A stretch of DNA of 64,000 bases from WSZJ01 sp964590435 (lineage in GTDB: Bacteria > Planctomycetota > MHYJ01 > WSZJ01). The notes under the pieces are model-generated. The model did no database searches. It worked only from the letters and a program-made list of their open reading frames with translations, and had not been told where the DNA came from. The DNA is taken from positions 1-64,000 of the forward strand of contig CAZPWT010000050.1 in the NCBI GenBank assembly GCA_964590435.1, read 5' to 3'. Of the stretch, positions 1 to 7,635 are shown one piece after another; positions within the stretch are counted from its first letter, which is position 1; every line of letters starts with the position of its first letter. Position numbers and translations under genes: made by a program.

Positions 1-18
1 TCCATGGAATCCGAACGT

Positions 19-136
19 CAGAGCGTGAAAAAAATCCGCGCGGGTCGGGCGGAGTCGGCCCGCACATCAAGAACTCCTCAAACCACCGTCACTGGGCCGA
101 CGCAGCCTGACACGCCGGATTTTTTCTCACGCTCTG
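19..136. repeat. Imperfect inverted repeat near left edge
   Basis: The stretch at 19-37 (CAGAGCGTGAAAAAAATCC) is mirrored at 117-136, with one substitution and one length change in the T run. About 80 bases separate the arms. I see no credible gene in positions 1-373; the short open frames there have no ribosome site or recognisable sequence. The structure could be a bidirectional terminator for a gene left of the window or the remnant of a small mobile element. Confidence 0.4.
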
Positions 137-283
137 AGCCGGGCCGTAGCTTGTCCACGACGAGACGCGGCACCCTTCGGGACCACCTGACCTGGGTTCA
201 CGCCGCCCGGCCGGATCGCCACCCGAACTTCCCCTAAACCTGGGGAAGAGGCGCCGCCGATACAGGATCAGGCAGTATGGGGA

Positions 284-370
284 AGAGAGACTCCGTCCCA
301 ATCCGGGAGTCTCTTTGCGGCACGGGCCGCACGCTGCCTTTCCAATCGGTGGATTGGTGTTAGGGAGGAG
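284..370 (+). promoter_or_regulatory. Structured 5' leader of the porin gene
   Basis: Two hairpins precede the porin start. The first has a 9-bp perfect stem (AGAGACTCC at 286-294 with GGAGTCTCT at 306-314). The second has a 6-bp stem with a 4-base loop (CCAATC at 342-347, GATTGG at 352-357). An excellent ribosome site, AGGGAGGAG at 362-370, follows. Neither hairpin has a T run, so this looks more like a stabilised or regulated leader than a terminator. What would regulate it is not visible. Confidence 0.45.
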
Positions 371-373
371 TCT

Positions 374-1702
374 ATGCGACTTCTGACCTGGCCTGCCGCG
401 GCGCTCGCCCTTGTGCTGGGCGCTTCGCAGGCCCCCGCCCAGACGGGTACGACTCTGGAGGACCGTGTGAAGGCGCTGGAGGCGAAGCAGCAGGAAAGCG
501 GGAAGTCCGGGGGAGGCACCGGGGATGCGGTGGGCGCCTACTTCGACGACGGCCTGCGCTTCAAGTCCAACAACGGATCCTTCGAGGGCCGTGTCGGGGC
601 GTACGTGATCACGCACTACACGACGTTCCTGTGGGCCAACGAGGCGGACGGCTACAACGACGGCTTCACGATGAAGGAAGCCGGCGTAGAGCTGTACGGC
701 CGCCTGTGGGGCGCGTGGGAAGTGTACGTGCGGCCGAGGGTGATGCCCGGCGGGACGGACCTGTACTACGGTTGGGTGGAGTTCAACAAGTGGGACGCGT
801 TCAAGGTTCGCGCGGGCTTGTTCAAGGAGCCGTACTCGCCGGAGCGGCTGGAGGACGTGAAGTGGACGGACATGCCGGAGGATTCGCTGGTGAGCCTTAC
901 GACCCCGGGGCGTGACCTGGGGCTGATGGTTCACGGGTCGCCGCTGGACGGGATGGTGGAGTATGCGGTGGGCGTGTTCAACGGGAACGGGATCAAGGGC
1001 GAGGAGAACAGCGACAAGGACCTGGCGGCGCGCGTGGCGATCCGCCCGGGTGCGAAGATGGAGAACGACGTCCTGAAGCACCTGACGATCGGCGGAAGCG
1101 TGACGTGGGGCCGGTCGGACCGGGACAACCAGACGCCCTTCGAGTTCCGTGCGCCGGCGACGGGCACGGTCTTCAACGGCGGCACGACGGCGTCGACGTG
1201 GGAAGCGAACGGGATGGTGCAGCGTGTCGGGGCGGACCTGAACTGGATCTTCGGCCCGCTGTCGGTGAAGTCGGAAGTTTCCTGCTTCAAGAACAAGGTC
1301 GAGTTCAACGAGAACGATCACGAGACGTTCCGGGCCCGGGCGTGGTTCCTGCAGGCGGGGTTCTGGCTGCTGGGCAGCACGCGCCTTGACGGGCATCGGC
1401 CTGACATCAAGAAGCCGTTGTTCGGCGACAAGGGCGGGTTCGGCGACGTGCAGGTGCTGGGCCGGTTCTCGCAGATCCGGCTGGGTGACACGTATGAGGA
1501 GCACGGCGGTCTCGGCGGGAGCCGCAGTGTCCAGGAGCTCGCGCTGGGCGTGAACTACTACCCGAACAGCCACGTCCGCGTTTCCGTCATGTACGTGAAC
1601 TACCGGTATGATCACAAGGACTCGCGCCAGATCCGCTCGGCGAACGGGCGGCTCATCGACGAGGACAACTGCATCATCCTCCGGGCCCAGATCGATTTCT
1701 AG
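374..1702 (+). CDS. Phosphate-selective porin (OprO/OprP family)
   Basis: This is an outer-membrane beta-barrel of the Porin_O_P family, likely forming a channel for phosphate, polyphosphate or another anion. The 442-aa product starts with a clear signal peptide (cleavage near APAQ, about residue 23). A short coiled-coil stretch follows (LEDRVKALEAK), as in many trimeric porins. The rest alternates in the amphipathic pattern of beta strands and ends in an aromatic residue (QIDF), typical of outer-membrane proteins. The start is fixed by AGGGAGGAG four bases upstream. It is monocistronic, closed by a strong terminator. The polyphosphate operon on the opposite strand ends just beyond it, which fits but does not prove a phosphate role. 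Substrate is inferred from family only. Confidence 0.85.
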   Translation: MRLLTWPAAALALVLGASQAPAQTGTTLEDRVKALEAKQQESGKSGGGTGDAVGAYFDDGLRFKSNNGSFEGRVGAYVITHYTTFLWANEADGYNDGFTMKEAGVELYGRLWGAWEVYVRPRVMPGGTDLYYGWVEFNKWDAFKVRAGLFKEPYSPERLEDVKWTDMPEDSLVSLTTPGRDLGLMVHGSPLDGMVEYAVGVFNGNGIKGEENSDKDLAARVAIRPGAKMENDVLKHLTIGGSVTWGRSDRDNQTPFEFRAPATGTVFNGGTTASTWEANGMVQRVGADLNWIFGPLSVKSEVSCFKNKVEFNENDHETFRARAWFLQAGFWLLGSTRLDGHRPDIKKPLFGDKGGFGDVQVLGRFSQIRLGDTYEEHGGLGGSRSVQELALGVNYYPNSHVRVSVMYVNYRYDHKDSRQIRSANGRLIDEDNCIILRAQIDF

Positions 1703-1720
1703 GCGTTCACTGGTTGTGCA

Positions 1721-1751
1721 AGGGCCGCCCTTCGGGGCGGCCTTTTTTTTT
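1721..1751 (+). terminator. Intrinsic terminator after the porin gene
   Basis: A perfect 8-bp GC stem (GGCCGCCC at 1723-1730, GGGCGGCC at 1735-1742) closes on a stable TTCG tetraloop. Nine T residues (1743-1751) follow directly. This is a textbook rho-independent terminator, 20 bases past the porin stop. Confidence 0.95.
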
Positions 1752-1761
1752 GCCGCGGCGG

Positions 1762-2241
1762 CTACCGCGAGAGGCGGCGAAGAGCCGCGGGGGTGAGCAG
1801 GAGGAGGAGCGTTCCGCGCGGGCGGGGGGCGAGGGCGTCGACGCGGGCGAAGGCCATCCCGGCTTTCTTGAGCTCGAGGCGTGCGGCGCCGGCGAGGTGC
1901 GAGACGGCGGCCGAGAGCGTCGGCTCGTGTCCGACGAGGATCGGCGAATTCCGGCGGTAATCCCCGAGGACCGCCAGGAGGCGGGCGGGAGGAACACCCG
2001 GCCGGAGCAGCTCGCTGACGCTCGGCGTCGCCAGCCCGAGGACCTCCGCGAGAAATTCGGCGGTCTCGACGGCGCGCACCAGGGGGCTGGTGAGGATGAA
2101 ATCCAGCCCGAGTCCCAGTTCCTTGAATCCCCGCGCCGCGGCCCGCGTTTTTCTCCGTCCGTCCGCGGTCAGCCGGCGGGATTCGTCGCCGGCCTTCCCC
2201 TGGGGAGCCGCCGGCCCATGACGGAAAAAGCAGACGTTCAT
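1762..2241 (-). CDS. sixA: SixA-type phosphohistidine phosphatase
   Basis: This is a histidine-phosphatase superfamily protein of 159 aa, close to the SixA length. The catalytic RHG motif is at residues 7-9 (FFRHG), and the second active-site histidine lies in VGHEP near residue 103. SixA proteins remove phosphate from phosphohistidine. Its start overlaps the CHAD gene stop by four bases, so it is the last gene of the ppx-CHAD-sixA operon. This grouping with polyphosphate-binding and polyphosphate-degrading proteins suggests a role in phosphate or polyphosphate signalling, although the true substrate is unknown. Confidence 0.85.
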   Translation of the reverse strand: MNVCFFRHGPAAPQGKAGDESRRLTADGRRKTRAAARGFKELGLGLDFILTSPLVRAVETAEFLAEVLGLATPSVSELLRPGVPPARLLAVLGDYRRNSPILVGHEPTLSAAVSHLAGAARLELKKAGMAFARVDALAPRPRGTLLLLLTPAALRRLSR

Positions 2242-3095
2242 CGGGACCCCCGGCGGCCGGCGCCGGCCAGCACGTCCTTCAGCCCGACCAGCTCGGCCAG
2301 CAACGTTTCAAAGCACGCCGCCCGCTCCTTCATCTCCGCCGCCAGGCGGCGGCGAAGCGCGCCCATCTTCCCGCGGAATTTCGGCTTCTTCTCGAGGCGC
2401 GCGGCCGCCCGGTCGATCCCGTACCGGTCGTGCCATTCGCCCGCCGCATCCTGCAGCCGGACGAAGAGCCCGGCCAGAGAAGCGGCCTGCTCCGGTGGAT
2501 AGAGAGCTGCGATCGACTCCTGCTGGTAGCGCAGGATGCGGATTTCCCGCCGCAGCTCGTGGGCCCGCGCCGGGTCGTCCATCGGCCGCCCCGCCCGGGC
2601 CAGCCGCAGCACGCGCCGCAGCCGCGGCCCGAGCGACGGCTTCGCCGGCGCCCGCGCTCCCTCCCGCGCGCCCGCGAGCACCCGCGCCAGCGCCAGTTTC
2701 AGCCGCTTGATCCGTCCCGGCCCCAGCCATTCGCCCAGCCGGGCGCGCTCCACCACGGCCTTCTTCCGGAACCGCCGCACGAGCGCCTTCCGCGCTTCCG
2801 CGTCCTTAGCCGGGCCCGCGCGCAGGAACTCCGCCGCCACGTCGAGATTGCGCACGCGCCCCAGGCGCTTCACGCACCTCTCCAGCCGGGACCGCAGTTT
2901 TTCGCGGGCCTTCCCGGGGTCGAGCCACAGCTCGGTGCCGGCGAAGAGCCGCCGGCCGGCGACGCGTGCGTCGTGGACGGCGTCCGCATCGGCGGGGTCG
3001 CGGCCGACGCGCCGCAGTTCCGCCAGCAGCCGCGCGGCGGCGGGCGTCAGAGCCGCGCGGGGAGTCTCCGGAAAGGCCCTGTCCCGCCCGTTCAC
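2238..3095 (-). CDS. CHAD domain protein
   Basis: This 285-aa, strongly basic, alpha-helical protein matches the CHAD family (conserved histidine alpha-helical domain). It has repeated basic helices and the characteristic VHDARVAGRRL segment near residue 40. CHAD domains bind inorganic polyphosphate through a positively charged groove and localise to polyphosphate granules. The gene overlaps both neighbours by four bases (Ppx upstream, SixA downstream). It is probably the polyphosphate-targeting or sensing part of this operon. There is no fused CYTH domain, unlike many CHAD proteins. Confidence 0.85.
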   Translation of the reverse strand: MNGRDRAFPETPRAALTPAAARLLAELRRVGRDPADADAVHDARVAGRRLFAGTELWLDPGKAREKLRSRLERCVKRLGRVRNLDVAAEFLRAGPAKDAEARKALVRRFRKKAVVERARLGEWLGPGRIKRLKLALARVLAGAREGARAPAKPSLGPRLRRVLRLARAGRPMDDPARAHELRREIRILRYQQESIAALYPPEQAASLAGLFVRLQDAAGEWHDRYGIDRAAARLEKKPKFRGKMGALRRRLAAEMKERAACFETLLAELVGLKDVLAGAGRRGSR

Positions 3096-4603
3096 CGTTC
3101 TTCCTTGCGCGCCACCCGCAGCTTCAGGTCCTTCCCGAAGGCCTCGCGGAACAGGTCGGCGCGGCGGTCGGCGGTGTACAGCTCGAGCTCGGGGTCGGAG
3201 GAAGCGCGGATCTCGAGGTGGACGTCGCCGCCCTCCGGGGTGATGCGGATGTCGTCGACGATGGCCGCGTGGCTGCGGTCGAGGCCGTCAGCGACGCGGA
3301 GGATGGCGCCGAGGAGGTTCACGCGGCGGCGCTGGCTCTTGGAAAGGTCGCCGTACCCTTCGTGATCTTCGCGGGGAAGGGAGCCGCGGTGGTAGCGCGC
3401 GACAAGGGCGATGAGCTGGCGTTCCTCGTCGGAGAAGCCGTCGATGGCGCCGTTCATGATGAGGTAGTAGGCGTGCTTGTGGTGTTTCTCCGCGCTGATC
3501 CAGTAGCCGGCGTCGTGGAGGAGGGCGGCGTACTCCAGGATGTCGCGGTCCGCGGCGTGCAGGCGATGAAGCGGGGCGAGGTCGTCGAACATGCGGAGCG
3601 AGAGCCGCGCGGTGTGCGTGGCGTGGAGGTCGAGCGCGCCGAGCCTGCGGGCGAGGACGTGGACGCTCCGGCGCCGCGGGTCGGCGATCTCGTCGTCGTG
3701 GATCGAGAGGCGGCCGGCGTTGCGGGAAGCGTAGTCGGCGACGACACCCTCGCGGAGGGCGCGATCGCAGGGGACGAGCGCGTCGAGGCCGGCTTCCTCC
3801 ATGAAGACGCGGACCACGAGCGAGCCGGGGCCGATCGTGTCGGCGCGGGCGTCGCCGACGGGGCCGAGCGAGGCCAGTTCCTTGCGCGGCGAGGCGAGTA
3901 GCCGGTGCGAGAGATCCTCCAGGGGGCCGAGGCGGATCGGGTCGCTGTCCTCGCGTACGCCGAGGAGCTTCGCCAACGTCAGGATCGTGCCGCTCGTGCC
4001 GAACACGGTCGTCGGCGAGCGCCGCTTGACTTCCTTCGCGACCGGCTTGATCTCGTCGCGGATGTGGTCCTCCATGTCGCCGCGGTCCTTCGAGCGCGGG
4101 AACATCTCCGCCATCCGCAGCACCCCGAGCTTCAGGCTCTTCACGTACGCCACGCGGTCGCCCTCGCCGACGATGACTTCCGCGCTGCCGCCGCCGATGT
4201 CGAAGACGCCGATGCGGCCGGCGGTGGGCGGCAGTCCCTCGCGCACCCCCGCGTAGATCAGCCGCCCTTCCTCCTCCCCGGAGATGACCCGCACCGCGAG
4301 CCGCGCTTCCTTCTCCGCCCGCTTCACGAACTCCCCGCGGTTCTTCGCGTCGCGCACCGCCGACGTCGCGACCGCCAGCACCGCCTCGACGCCCTGCGCC
4401 TCCGCGATCGCGCGGAAGCGGCGCAGCACGCCGATCGCCCGGTCCATGTCCGCCGCCGGGATCGCCCCGTTGCGGAACGTCGAGCGCCCGAGCTGCAGCA
4501 TCTCCTTCGAACGGTCCAGCACCTCGCGGATCCCCGGCGCGAACAACCTCGAGACGACGAGGTGAACGCTGTTGGCTCCGATGTCGATGGCGGCGACTTT
4601 CAT
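3092..4603 (-). CDS. ppx: Exopolyphosphatase / guanosine pentaphosphate phosphatase (Ppx/GppA)
   Basis: The 503-aa protein has the sugar-kinase/actin-fold phosphate loops of the Ppx/GppA family: AAIDIGANSVHLVV at the N-terminus and FDIGGGSAEVIVGEG near residue 140. A C-terminal HD-like domain follows (LLHDAGYWISAEKHHKHAYY, around residue 375). Family members hydrolyse terminal phosphates of polyphosphate and/or pppGpp, and sequence alone cannot separate the two. It is the first gene of a minus-strand operon with CHAD and SixA (4-base overlaps), which favours polyphosphate. The N-terminus begins right at the conserved strand, so the ATG start is secure. Confidence 0.88.
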   Translation of the reverse strand: MKVAAIDIGANSVHLVVSRLFAPGIREVLDRSKEMLQLGRSTFRNGAIPAADMDRAIGVLRRFRAIAEAQGVEAVLAVATSAVRDAKNRGEFVKRAEKEARLAVRVISGEEEGRLIYAGVREGLPPTAGRIGVFDIGGGSAEVIVGEGDRVAYVKSLKLGVLRMAEMFPRSKDRGDMEDHIRDEIKPVAKEVKRRSPTTVFGTSGTILTLAKLLGVREDSDPIRLGPLEDLSHRLLASPRKELASLGPVGDARADTIGPGSLVVRVFMEEAGLDALVPCDRALREGVVADYASRNAGRLSIHDDEIADPRRRSVHVLARRLGALDLHATHTARLSLRMFDDLAPLHRLHAADRDILEYAALLHDAGYWISAEKHHKHAYYLIMNGAIDGFSDEERQLIALVARYHRGSLPREDHEGYGDLSKSQRRRVNLLGAILRVADGLDRSHAAIVDDIRITPEGGDVHLEIRASSDPELELYTADRRADLFREAFGKDLKLRVARKEER

Positions 4604-4725
4604 GGGTGCGGGAAGGGTATCCGGGGAGTGTTTGGGTTTGGTGAAGAAGCGGAGAAGAGCGGGAGAAGGGAAGACATCTTAGGGGGAGGAGGGGCAGGGT
4701 GAAAGGAGAGCCCAGGTTCGCTTTC

Positions 4726-4837
4726 GCCGTTATCCGCGGCCGTTTCCGCGAAATCAGCCTTTATCCGCGTACGCAGTTTTCGAAAGACTGAAAGACATTC
4801 GCGGATAAAAGCGGATAACGCGGAAAAAGCCGCGGAT
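4726..4837. repeat. 112-bp palindromic dispersed repeat, copy 1
   Basis: This copy and the one at 10043-10154 are both 112 bases. Their first 25 bases are identical, as is an internal 14-base block (CATTCGCGGATAAA), and they are similar overall. The ends are imperfect inverted repeats of about 19 bases (ATCCGCGGCCGTTTCCGCG against ATCCGCGGCTTTTTCCGCG), with a second inverted TTATCCGCG pair nested inside. The element can therefore fold end to end. It fills much of the gene-free stretch 4604-4855 between ppx and the ABC-F gene. It resembles REP/ERIC- or MITE-type non-coding repeats. Confidence 0.8.
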
Positions 4838-4855
4838 GAAGGCGCGCCAACCGAC

Positions 4856-6733
4856 CTATTTCGTCGCCTCAAGTGACTCCCACTCTGCATAAAGCGCTTC
4901 CGACTTCTTCTTCAGCGCCGCCTTCTCCTTCTCCAGCTCGTTCAGCTTGCGGCGGTTCGTCGCGACCTCCGGGTCGCACTGTTTCGCCGTCACATCCTCG
5001 ACCTGCCGCTCCAGCGACGTGATCTCCTCCTGGATCTTCTCGATCCGCCGCCACTTGCGCCGCGCTTCCTTCGCGTCCTCCTGCGCCACGGCCTGCGGCG
5101 GCGGCGGCGCGGCCTTGGCGTGTTGCGACGCCGACCCCGCGCGCTGCTCCCGCTTCTCCATCACACCCGAGTAGTCCGTCGTGTAGCTCACCACGTGCCC
5201 GTCCTCGATCGCGAGGATCCGGTCGCAGATGCGGTCGAGGAAGTAGCGGTCGTGTGAGATCGTGATAATTGTGCCGGGGTAGCCGTCGAGGGCTTCCTCG
5301 ATCGCCTGGCGCGAAGGGATGTCGAGGTGGTTGGTGGGTTCGTCGAGGAAGAGGGTGTTCGGGCGCGAGAGCAGGAGCTTCGCGAGGACGACGCGTGCTT
5401 TTTCGCCGCCGGAGAGCGTGCCGACGATGCGGTGGACCTCGTCGGCCTGGAAGAGGAAGAGGGCGAGCCACGACTGGAGTTCGCCGCGGGTCATGGTGAG
5501 GTCGACGGACCAGACCTCGTCCATGACGGACTTCTCGAGGTTCAGGTCGGCCTGGTTCTGGTCGTAGTAGCCGGGCTCGACGGACGCGCCGAGGATCGCC
5601 TCGCCCGACGTCGGCTTCTCGCGGCCGAGGAGGATGCGGAAGAGCGTGGACTTGCCGGAGCCGTTGGGGCCGATGAGCCCGACGCGCTCGCCGCGCTCGA
5701 TCGTGAAATTGACGTGCTTGAACAGCTCGCGCTCGCCGTAGCTCTTGGACACGTTCTTCGTGACGATCGCCGACATCGCGCTCTTGTGCACCGGGCCGAA
5801 GCGGACGCGCAGCGCGTTGGCCGGGCCGCCCGGGCGGTCGAGCCGCTCGAGGCGCTCGAGACGCCGCTTGCGTCCCTTCGCCTGCCGCGCGCGCTGCCCC
5901 GCGCCGAACCGCCGGATGTACTCCTCGGTCTTCGCGATGTGCTCCTGCTGCTTCGCGAACGCCACCCGCGCCGCTTCCTTGCGCTCTTCCTTCAGCTCCA
6001 CGAAATCGCTGTAGCTGCCGACGTAGTGGAAGGTCTTCCCTCCCTCGACGTCCACCGTGTGCGTCGTGACGCGGTCGAGGAAGTACCGGTCGTGCGACAC
6101 GACGACGACCGCGCCCTGGAATCCGTTCAGGTAGTCCTCGAGCCACTCGATCCCGGCGATGTCGATGTGGTTCGTGGGCTCGTCGAGCAGCAGCAGGCTC
6201 GGCTTGACGAGCAGCTCGCGCGCCAGCGCCGCCCGGCTGCGCTCGCCGCCGCTCATCGTCGCGACCTGCTTCTTGAGCTCGTCGTCCCCGAACCCGAGCC
6301 CGTGCGCGACGACCTTCAGCTCTGTCTCGAACTCGTACCCGCCCCCCGCCTCGTACGCGTGCTGCAGGTCCCCCCACTCCTCGAGCAGCTTCGGCGTGGA
6401 GGCCGTCTCCATCTCATGCGCCACCTTCTCCATCTTCTCGTGAAGCTTCAGGAGATTCTCGAACGGCTCGAGAAGCGCTTCTTCGAGCGTGTGCGCGCCC
6501 CCCAGCTGGTCCGTCTGCCGCACGTACCCGAGCCGCGAGTTCCGCGCGAGCTGGATCTCCCCGTAGTCCGCTTCGATCTCCCGCGCCAGGATCCGCAGCA
6601 GCGTCGTCTTCCCCGCCCCGTTCGCCCCGACCAGCCCGATGCGCTGCCCCGCGTCGACCTGGAAGTCGACGGCGTCGAGGACCACCTTTCCGGGGTAGGC
6701 CTTCGTCACTTTGTTGAGGACGGCGATCGGCAT
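4856..6733 (-). CDS. ABC-F family ATP-binding protein
   Basis: This 625-aa protein has two tandem ABC ATPase domains and no membrane segments, the ABC-F plan. Domain 1 has Walker A GANGAGKTT (residues 36-44), signature MSGGE and LLLLDEPTNHID. Domain 2 has GPNGSGKST around residue 355, LSGGEKAR and LFLDEPTNHLDI. A charged linker lies between them. The C-terminal 80 residues form a lysine/glutamate-rich coiled coil as in Uup and some YheS-type members. ABC-F proteins bind ribosomes in translation or act in DNA transactions (Uup). A candidate promoter (CTGACG, 17 bases, TAGAAT at 6743-6748) ends nine bases before the ATG, so the mRNA may be leaderless. Confidence 0.88.
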   Translation of the reverse strand: MPIAVLNKVTKAYPGKVVLDAVDFQVDAGQRIGLVGANGAGKTTLLRILAREIEADYGEIQLARNSRLGYVRQTDQLGGAHTLEEALLEPFENLLKLHEKMEKVAHEMETASTPKLLEEWGDLQHAYEAGGGYEFETELKVVAHGLGFGDDELKKQVATMSGGERSRAALARELLVKPSLLLLDEPTNHIDIAGIEWLEDYLNGFQGAVVVVSHDRYFLDRVTTHTVDVEGGKTFHYVGSYSDFVELKEERKEAARVAFAKQQEHIAKTEEYIRRFGAGQRARQAKGRKRRLERLERLDRPGGPANALRVRFGPVHKSAMSAIVTKNVSKSYGERELFKHVNFTIERGERVGLIGPNGSGKSTLFRILLGREKPTSGEAILGASVEPGYYDQNQADLNLEKSVMDEVWSVDLTMTRGELQSWLALFLFQADEVHRIVGTLSGGEKARVVLAKLLLSRPNTLFLDEPTNHLDIPSRQAIEEALDGYPGTIITISHDRYFLDRICDRILAIEDGHVVSYTTDYSGVMEKREQRAGSASQHAKAAPPPPQAVAQEDAKEARRKWRRIEKIQEEITSLERQVEDVTAKQCDPEVATNRRKLNELEKEKAALKKKSEALYAEWESLEATK

Positions 6734-6742
6734 GGGGCGGGG

Positions 6743-6771
6743 ATTCTATGCGGGTTCTCGCGCGGCGTCAG
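6743..6771 (-). promoter_or_regulatory. Candidate promoter of the ABC-F gene (leaderless)
   Basis: On the minus strand, CTGACG (6766-6771) and TAGAAT (6743-6748) are separated by exactly 17 bases. Nine bases separate the -10 element from the ATG at 6733, placing the predicted transcription start at or next to the start codon. No Shine-Dalgarno sequence is visible. Confidence 0.45.
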
Positions 6772-6919
6772 GTACGAGTTCGGAGGTGGTGAGAGAAAAA
6801 TGCGCGGGAGGGCGGGCGAGAAGGCGGGTGCCGTTCGGAGACGCGACGAAGTTCCCTGTGGATCCCCGAGCGGGACTCGAACTCTGGATCTCCACGGCAC
6901 CCGTTTCGATCCCGGCGCG

Positions 6920-7342
6920 TCAGTCCTTCGGCGGGCGGAGGACGTCCAGCGGCTGCCGACCGTGCTTGCGATAGATGTCGAAGTCGGAATCCAGCGTGAG
7001 GACGGTGTGGCCGGGGTTCAGCTCGGCCATTCGGACGATGCACGCGTCGGCGAGCGACATCGGCTGGTCGCGGTACTTCTTCTGCAGTCCGCGGATCTCC
7101 GCGAGGTTCTCGTCGATGTGCAGGGAGAGGCGAAGCGCCCCCTTTGCGAGGAGCCTGTGGAGCGCTTCGACGGCATCGGGGATTCCGCCGAGCAGGTACA
7201 TCGTTTCGGTGAGGACCGGCTCGCAGACGAGGAGCGGCGCCGTGAAGCTGTCGAGGCAGCCGACGGCCCAGGCGTGGTGGCGCTCGTCGCGGTCGAGGAG
7301 GGCGACGAGCGGCCCGGTGTCAGCGATGGCGGCGCGCTTCAC
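6920..7342 (-). CDS. vapC: VapC-type PIN domain toxin (module 1)
   Basis: This is a 140-aa PIN-domain ribonuclease. The four acidic residues expected for the metal site are visible: D8 (IADTGPLVALLD), E46 (PVLTETMYLL), D99 (SLADACIVRMAE) and D118 (TLDSDF). VapC toxins cleave tRNA or rRNA and are neutralised by the partner antitoxin. The start lies inside the antitoxin gene, overlapping by 23 bases, which implies coupled translation. A second, equally arranged VapBC pair is at 17.5-18.2 kb, but the two toxins are clearly different sequences. Confidence 0.85.
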   Translation of the reverse strand: MKRAAIADTGPLVALLDRDERHHAWAVGCLDSFTAPLLVCEPVLTETMYLLGGIPDAVEALHRLLAKGALRLSLHIDENLAEIRGLQKKYRDQPMSLADACIVRMAELNPGHTVLTLDSDFDIYRKHGRQPLDVLRPPKD

Positions 7343-7580
7343 GCCCGAATCCCTTCATATGCCGTGGGTTGGAGCCGAGGTCGGGGACCCCGGACCGGAC
7401 GATGCCGATCGAGTCCTTCATCAGTTCCGCGAGGGTCGGCTTCCGCGGCTCGTCGCGATCGGTCGCCAGCACGAGGCGGAGGCCGGCCTCAACGAGCTCC
7501 CTGAGCTTGCGGCCGCGGAGCGCGGCCTCGGCTTTGGCCTGGCGGAAGAGGTCGTCCGGGATATCGACGGTGGTCTTCAT
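7320..7580 (-). CDS. vapB: VapB-type antitoxin (module 1)
   Basis: An 86-aa protein beginning KTTVDIPDDLFRQAKAEAA, the beta-strand/helix pattern of short ribbon-helix-helix-like antitoxins. A basic C-terminal tail would bind the toxin. I choose ATG 7580 rather than ATG 7589. A TATCAT -10 element (7588-7593) covers the upstream ATG, and together with TTACAC (7611-7616, 17-base spacing) it places transcription start at codon 1. The gene overlaps vapC by 23 bases. It is probably autoregulated, as usual for such modules, but no clear operator palindrome was found. Confidence 0.75.
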   Translation of the reverse strand: MKTTVDIPDDLFRQAKAEAALRGRKLRELVEAGLRLVLATDRDEPRKPTLAELMKDSIGIVRSGVPDLGSNPRHMKGFGREARRHR

Positions 7581-7587
7581 GCAGGCC

Positions 7588-7616
7588 ATGATATGGGTTT
7601 ATGGGTTTCCGTGTAA
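7588..7616 (-). promoter_or_regulatory. Candidate leaderless promoter of vapBC module 1
   Basis: Minus-strand TTACAC (7611-7616) and TATCAT (7588-7593) are spaced 17 bases apart. Seven bases separate the -10 from the ATG at 7580. There is no ribosome site. Confidence 0.4.
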
Positions 7617-7635
7617 GCATATTATGGGCCCCCGC

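Noticed and set aside
6855..6905. tRNA-like segment on the minus strand (GAGTTCGAGTCCCGC followed by TCGGGGATCCA)
   Set aside because: It looks like a T loop plus acceptor 3' strand, but the T stem does not pair and no matching 5' acceptor strand or anticodon arm lies upstream. At most a decayed tRNA fragment.
5327..7504. Long open frame antisense to the ABC-F and vapBC genes (over 700 codons)
   Set aside because: It is rich in Arg/Asp/Glu with no family motif, and covers genes with clear motifs on the other strand. Such antisense frames are a by-product of very high GC. The same holds for those opposite the HzsA-like gene (26669-29719) and the dual-VWA gene (36865-39648).
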